Shown: positions 61,125 to 64,000 of the stretch, piece by piece | How positions within the stretch are numbered: the stretch's first letter is position 1 | Layout: each line of letters begins with the position of its first letter | Source of the DNA: CAYYKK01 sp964467935 | Lineage (GTDB): Bacteria; Myxococcota_A; Polyangia; Polyangiales; Polyangiaceae | Reading direction: 5' to 3' | Length of the DNA stretch: 64,000 nucleotides | Assembly: GCA_964467935.1 (NCBI GenBank) | Contig: CAYYKK010000002.1 | Location: forward strand, 1 to 64,000 | The notes under the pieces: generated by a model | What the model was told of the DNA's origin: nothing | What the model saw: the letters and a program-made list of their open reading frames with translations, nothing else | Database searches by the model: none | Position numbers and translations under genes: made by a program

Positions 61125-62219
61125 ATGCCACAGGTTCTCCCCGGGCGAGTACCGCTACTGCCCCTACGACGGGGGCCGCTCACCGAGCGCATCGATCCGG
61201 CGAGCCTCCACGCGGATCCGACGCGCATCCGCGACAAGCGCATCGGCGGGCGCTATCGGATCCGCGGCTTCGTCGGCAAGGGAGCGATGGCGCGCGTCTA
61301 CCTCGCGGAGGACGAGCGGACCGGTCAGCCCGTCGCCGTGAAGGTCCTCGAGAAGCCGTACCGCGACGACGCGAGCGTGCGCGAGCGCTTCCACCGCGAA
61401 GCGCGGGCAGCGAGCGTCATCGGACATCCGAGCATCGTCGACGTCTTCGCCGAGGGCGAGCGCGAGGACGACGGCGCGCCCTACCTCGTGATGGAGTTCC
61501 TGGTCGGCGAGACGGTCGGCGACTACTTGCGACGCGAGGGGACGATGAGCGTCGCGCTCGCGACGAGCGCCCTCGCGCAGGCCGCGTCGGCGCTCGGCGC
61601 CGCGCATCGCGCCGGGATCATCCATCGCGACGTGAAGCCGGACAACCTCTTCCTCCTCGGCGAGCCCGGCGATCCGTACGAGCTCAAGGTCGTCGACTTC
61701 GGGCTGTCTCGGGACGCGGGGAGCAACCTCACCGCGGCGGGCGTCGTCGTCGGAACGCCGTCGACGATGGCCCCGGAGCAGATCCTGGGCGAGGGCGTCG
61801 ACGCGCGCACCGACGTCTACGCGCTCGGGATGGTGCTCTACGCGGCGCTCACGGGGGCGTCGCCGTTCCCGAGCGCGAGCGCCGCGAGCCGAGCTCCGTC
61901 GAGCCCGACGGACGAGGGCGGCGACGAGGTCGCGACGCTCGCGCACCATCTGTGGACGCGCCCGATCGCGCCGAGCGCGCGGCGTCCCGGGCTCGATCCG
62001 CGCGTCGAGCGTGTGGTGCTGAAGGCCATTCGCAAGCGGCCGGAGGAGCGACACCAGAGCATGGACGAGCTCGAGGATGAGCTGCGCGATTGGGAGACGC
62101 CGGGGCGCACCCTCCCCGATCCGCTCCCGCCCGACGAGCCGTTCGTGCCGACGAGCACGATCGGCGGTCTCGTCAAGACGAGCCTCGGTCGCGCGATCGG
62201 GCTCCGCGCCGAAGCGTGA
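61125..62219 (+). CDS. Ser/Thr protein kinase; N-terminal zinc ribbon separated by an apparent frameshift
   Basis: The in-frame kinase is 364 aa with Gly loop VGKGAMARVYL, Lys73 (VAVKVL), HRDVKPDN (167-174), DFGLSRD and APEQIL. The third Gly of the loop is Ala. It has no TM helix. Just upstream in another frame, from GTG at 61111, the sequence reads VKCARCHRF and YRYCPYDGG, the Cys-rich zinc-ribbon start typical of such kinases. Adding one G to the five-G run at 61171-61175 would join it directly to GPLTERIDPAS of the kinase. Either the assembly has a homopolymer error or the gene is shifted in nature. The real gene probably starts at 61111. Divergent from the small membrane protein gene. Confidence 0.85.
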   Translation: MPQVLPGRVPLLPLRRGPLTERIDPASLHADPTRIRDKRIGGRYRIRGFVGKGAMARVYLAEDERTGQPVAVKVLEKPYRDDASVRERFHREARAASVIGHPSIVDVFAEGEREDDGAPYLVMEFLVGETVGDYLRREGTMSVALATSALAQAASALGAAHRAGIIHRDVKPDNLFLLGEPGDPYELKVVDFGLSRDAGSNLTAAGVVVGTPSTMAPEQILGEGVDARTDVYALGMVLYAALTGASPFPSASAASRAPSSPTDEGGDEVATLAHHLWTRPIAPSARRPGLDPRVERVVLKAIRKRPEERHQSMDELEDELRDWETPGRTLPDPLPPDEPFVPTSTIGGLVKTSLGRAIGLRAEA

Positions 62220-62265
62220 ACGCCGCGCGCTCGCCTCGCATCGATCGAGACGAGCACGCACCGAC

Positions 62266-63186
62266 ATGCCAAGCACGATCGCCCCATCTCGACGCCGCCT
62301 CGCACTCACCCTCTCGATCGTCGCCGCCACGACGATGACCCACGCGACCGTCGCCCACGCCGACGGCGCCCGAACGGAGGCCCCGCCGCGATCCGCGAGC
62401 GCGGTGGGCTACGCCGTGGTCCCGCCCGCGAAGCAGGATCCGTGGACGAGCACCCCCTCGGCCCCCACCGGACCGGGCTACGCGACGCCGACGCGAGACC
62501 GCGCGGGCGAGGAGAAGCGGGACGAGCGCGCGGCGCCGTCGCCGTTCGCGCTCGACGTCGCCGCCACCGCCGAGATGCCCATCATGATGGGAGGGCAAGT
62601 GACGCTCGAGGTGCCCTATCGCTTCCTCTTTCAGGGCGAGGTCGGCGTCTTGCCCGGCTTCGCCGTCGACGCGGTCGACTCGGCGCTCGTCGGCGCGGGC
62701 GCGTACGACTCGACCACGTCCGATCTCGTCCGCAATGGCCTACGAGGGTCGGTGGTGGGCCGGCTCTCGGCCGGCTGGAGGCCCTTCGCCGATCACGGCT
62801 TCGAGATCCTCGGCGGCTACACGGTCGCGTCGTTCGGCGGGGGCGTCAGCGCGCGACAGGCGGTCGAGGCCGCGGCTCAAATGGCCATTCCGTCGCAAAT
62901 CCCAGACACGGATATCGTGGTCCACACGACGATTCATTGCTTCCACCTCTCGCTCGGGTGGCGCTGGGTCATCGCCGATCATTTCCTGGTGCGCACGTCG
63001 ATTGGCTATTTGCAGGCGGTGGGCTCGTCGTCGCACGTCGACGTGCCCGACGCGCTGGCGGGCAATGCGACGGTGACGAGCACGGTCGCCGCGGCCAATC
63101 AGATCCTCGACGCGAAGCTCGACGGTATCTATAAGACCTATGTGAAATTGCCCGTCCTCGGTCTGTCGCTCGGCTATCGCTTCTAG
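62266..63186 (+). CDS. Putative outer-membrane beta-barrel protein
   Basis: A 306-aa exported protein with a cleaved signal (basic SRRRLALTLSIVAATT, ending THATVAHA before DG) and a Pro/Ala/Thr linker. The last 210 residues alternate hydrophobic strands (FALDVAATAEMPIMMGGQVTLEVPY, VVGRLSAGWRPF, FHLSLGWRWVIADHFLVRTSIGYLQAVG) and end LPVLGLSLGYRF, with the terminal aromatic residue needed for barrel insertion. It is in the same direction as the preceding kinase gene, with 46 bases between. Cargo unknown. A hairpin at 63205-63236 separates it from the convergent CheA-like gene. Confidence 0.82.
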   Translation: MPSTIAPSRRRLALTLSIVAATTMTHATVAHADGARTEAPPRSASAVGYAVVPPAKQDPWTSTPSAPTGPGYATPTRDRAGEEKRDERAAPSPFALDVAATAEMPIMMGGQVTLEVPYRFLFQGEVGVLPGFAVDAVDSALVGAGAYDSTTSDLVRNGLRGSVVGRLSAGWRPFADHGFEILGGYTVASFGGGVSARQAVEAAAQMAIPSQIPDTDIVVHTTIHCFHLSLGWRWVIADHFLVRTSIGYLQAVGSSSHVDVPDALAGNATVTSTVAAANQILDAKLDGIYKTYVKLPVLGLSLGYRF

Positions 63187-63204
63187 TCGGGTGACGAAAC
63201 GACA

Positions 63205-63236
63205 AGGAGGGACAGGAGCTCTCTCCCGTCCCTCCT
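63205..63236. terminator. Hairpin terminator between convergent genes
   Basis: AGGAGGGAC (63205-63213) pairs with GTCCCTCCT (63228-63236), and the loop can extend the stem through GGAG/CTCC. It lies 19 bases after the barrel gene stop and 16 bases beyond the CheA-like gene stop; TCTTC follows on the plus strand and TTGTCGTTTC on the minus strand. Confidence 0.62.
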
Positions 63237-63251
63237 CTTCGGGCCGTCCGC

Positions 63252-64000
63252 TCAAGCGGCGTGCGGGCGGCGCGATTCGCGAAGATCGGCGATGGGGAAT
63301 TTGAACGTCACGGTGGTGCCGTGCCCGGGGGCGCTCGACAGCTCGGTCCTGCCGCCGAGCTTCTCGGCCTCCGCGCGGACCGCGCCCATCCCGACGCCGC
63401 GCCCGGAGATGTCCGTGACGGACTCCGCGGTCGAGACGCCGTCCTCGAACAGGATCGACGTGAGATCGCTCGTCGGCTGGATCTGGATCCCGAGATCCGC
63501 TGCCTTCGCCGCCACGCGGGTGAAGTCGATGCCGCGACCGTCGTCGCTGACGCTGACCACGAACGTGCCGTCCGAGATCGAGGTCTCGAGCTTGATGTGG
63601 CCGACGTCCGGCTTGCCGACGGCGACGCGCTCCTCGGGCGCCTCGAGCCCGTGATCGACCGAGTTGCGGATGACGTGGACGAGCGCCGACCAGAAGGAGC
63701 CCCACCGCGCCGGCTCGAGGCGGATGCCGTTGTCTCGAATGTCGACGTGCGGCTCCTCCTTGCCCAAGCGGCGCGCGAGCCCCTTGGCGTGATCGGCCGC
63801 CCGCGCGAGCCGCCGCTGCGTCGGCTCGAGCTTCCACCCTCGCAGCTTGGTGACGAGCCGCTCGATGGGCGCGCGCTCCTTGAGGAGCTCGAGGAGCTCC
63901 TGGTAATCGTGCTCCGAGATCTCGAGGCCGCTCCGATCCGTCGCGCCGCCCGAGAGCTGCGCCACCAACTTCTCCACGGCGGCGAACGAGGCGACGACCG
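63252..64000 (-). CDS. CheA-like histidine kinase, C-terminal part (N-terminus outside the window)
   Basis: The visible 249 codons hold the ATPase domain of a CheA-family sensor kinase: N-box VHVIRNSVDHGLE, the G1 box VSVSDDGRGID, the G2 box TDISGRGVGMGAV and the closing GHGTTVTFKFP. These are intact and specific to CheA-like enzymes rather than orthodox sensor kinases. No P5 (CheW-like) domain follows; the protein ends shortly after the ATPase domain with ADLRESRRPHAA, unlike canonical CheA. The N-terminal Hpt and dimerisation parts, if present, lie beyond the right edge. Reading continues open to the edge without a stop. Confidence 0.85.
   Translation of the reverse strand, partial: VVASFAAVEKLVAQLSGGATDRSGLEISEHDYQELLELLKERAPIERLVTKLRGWKLEPTQRRLARAADHAKGLARRLGKEEPHVDIRDNGIRLEPARWGSFWSALVHVIRNSVDHGLEAPEERVAVGKPDVGHIKLETSISDGTFVVSVSDDGRGIDFTRVAAKAADLGIQIQPTSDLTSILFEDGVSTAESVTDISGRGVGMGAVRAEAEKLGGRTELSSAPGHGTTVTFKFPIADLRESRRPHAA

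Noticed and set aside
1..64000. tRNA, rRNA, insertion sequences, prophage or integrase genes
   Set aside because: None was recognised on either strand, and no region shows a base composition clearly different from the rest.

Overview
The window is very GC-rich with strong third-position G/C. It carries four Hanks-type Ser/Thr kinases, about twenty lipoproteins or exported proteins (many with a Gly/Ser/Thr/Ala-rich spacer after the lipobox cysteine), DUF4215 and MopE-like Cys/Asp repeats, a DUF1592/DUF1552 pair and a FecR/ECF module. Together these point to a myxobacterium of the Polyangiales/Sorangiineae type. This is inferred from gene content; no rRNA, tRNA, CRISPR array, insertion sequence, phage gene or replication origin was seen. 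Both edges cut genes: a GH25 lysozyme-like lipoprotein on the left and a CheA-like kinase on the right.

Layout. 0.8-14.2 kb: nine genes all on the minus strand, organised around cyanophycin. They are iadA (isoaspartyl dipeptidase) overlapping cphB (cyanophycinase), a small lipoprotein, an M61 peptidase, cphA (cyanophycin synthetase), a second Mur-ligase protein resembling a cphA with its ATP-grasp domain removed, an alpha/beta hydrolase, a free-standing ATP-grasp ligase and an M1 aminopeptidase of leukotriene-A4-hydrolase type. 14.2-22.5 kb: plus-strand genes for a membrane Ser/Thr kinase, a heme c/type-II-copper monooxygenase-like lipoprotein, a glutathione S-transferase, a His-rich membrane protein, a PAS/zinc protein, a CheY-like receiver and a phosphoesterase lipoprotein. 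22.6-28.3 kb: VOC protein, two lipoproteins, a second kinase, a SUMF1-like lipoprotein and a 1-Cys peroxiredoxin. 28.4-34.1 kb: a DUF1592-DUF1552-propeller operon with a divergent paralogous propeller lipoprotein. 34.2-38.0 kb: FecR/TPR, a putative envelope protein and an RCC1 lipoprotein in one operon, facing an ECF sigma factor. 38.1-43.2 kb: surface lipoproteins (choice-of-anchor, CAP) and an overlapping DUF2330/chimeric membrane pair. 43.4-50.0 kb: a 1271-aa kinase/ATPase/TPR regulator convergent with a large DUF4215/P-domain lipoprotein. 50.3-57.0 kb: a helical protein, a beta-barrel/patatin pair, a one-TM protein and a class 3 lipase. 57.1-64 kb: a diheme lipoprotein, a GT-C-like membrane protein, a Cys-repeat lipoprotein, a small membrane protein, a kinase with an apparent N-terminal frameshift, an outer-membrane beta-barrel candidate and the CheA-like kinase.

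How the genes fit together. The clearest pathway is storage and recycling of the Asp-Arg polymer cyanophycin: CphA builds it, CphB cuts it to beta-Asp-Arg, and IadA splits that dipeptide. The extra Mur ligase, ATP-grasp protein and two metallopeptidases on the same strand suggest additional chemistry, but no function is shown for them. Most of the remainder is envelope and signalling: kinases beside surface lipoproteins, and an ECF/FecR pair beside its probable envelope partners.
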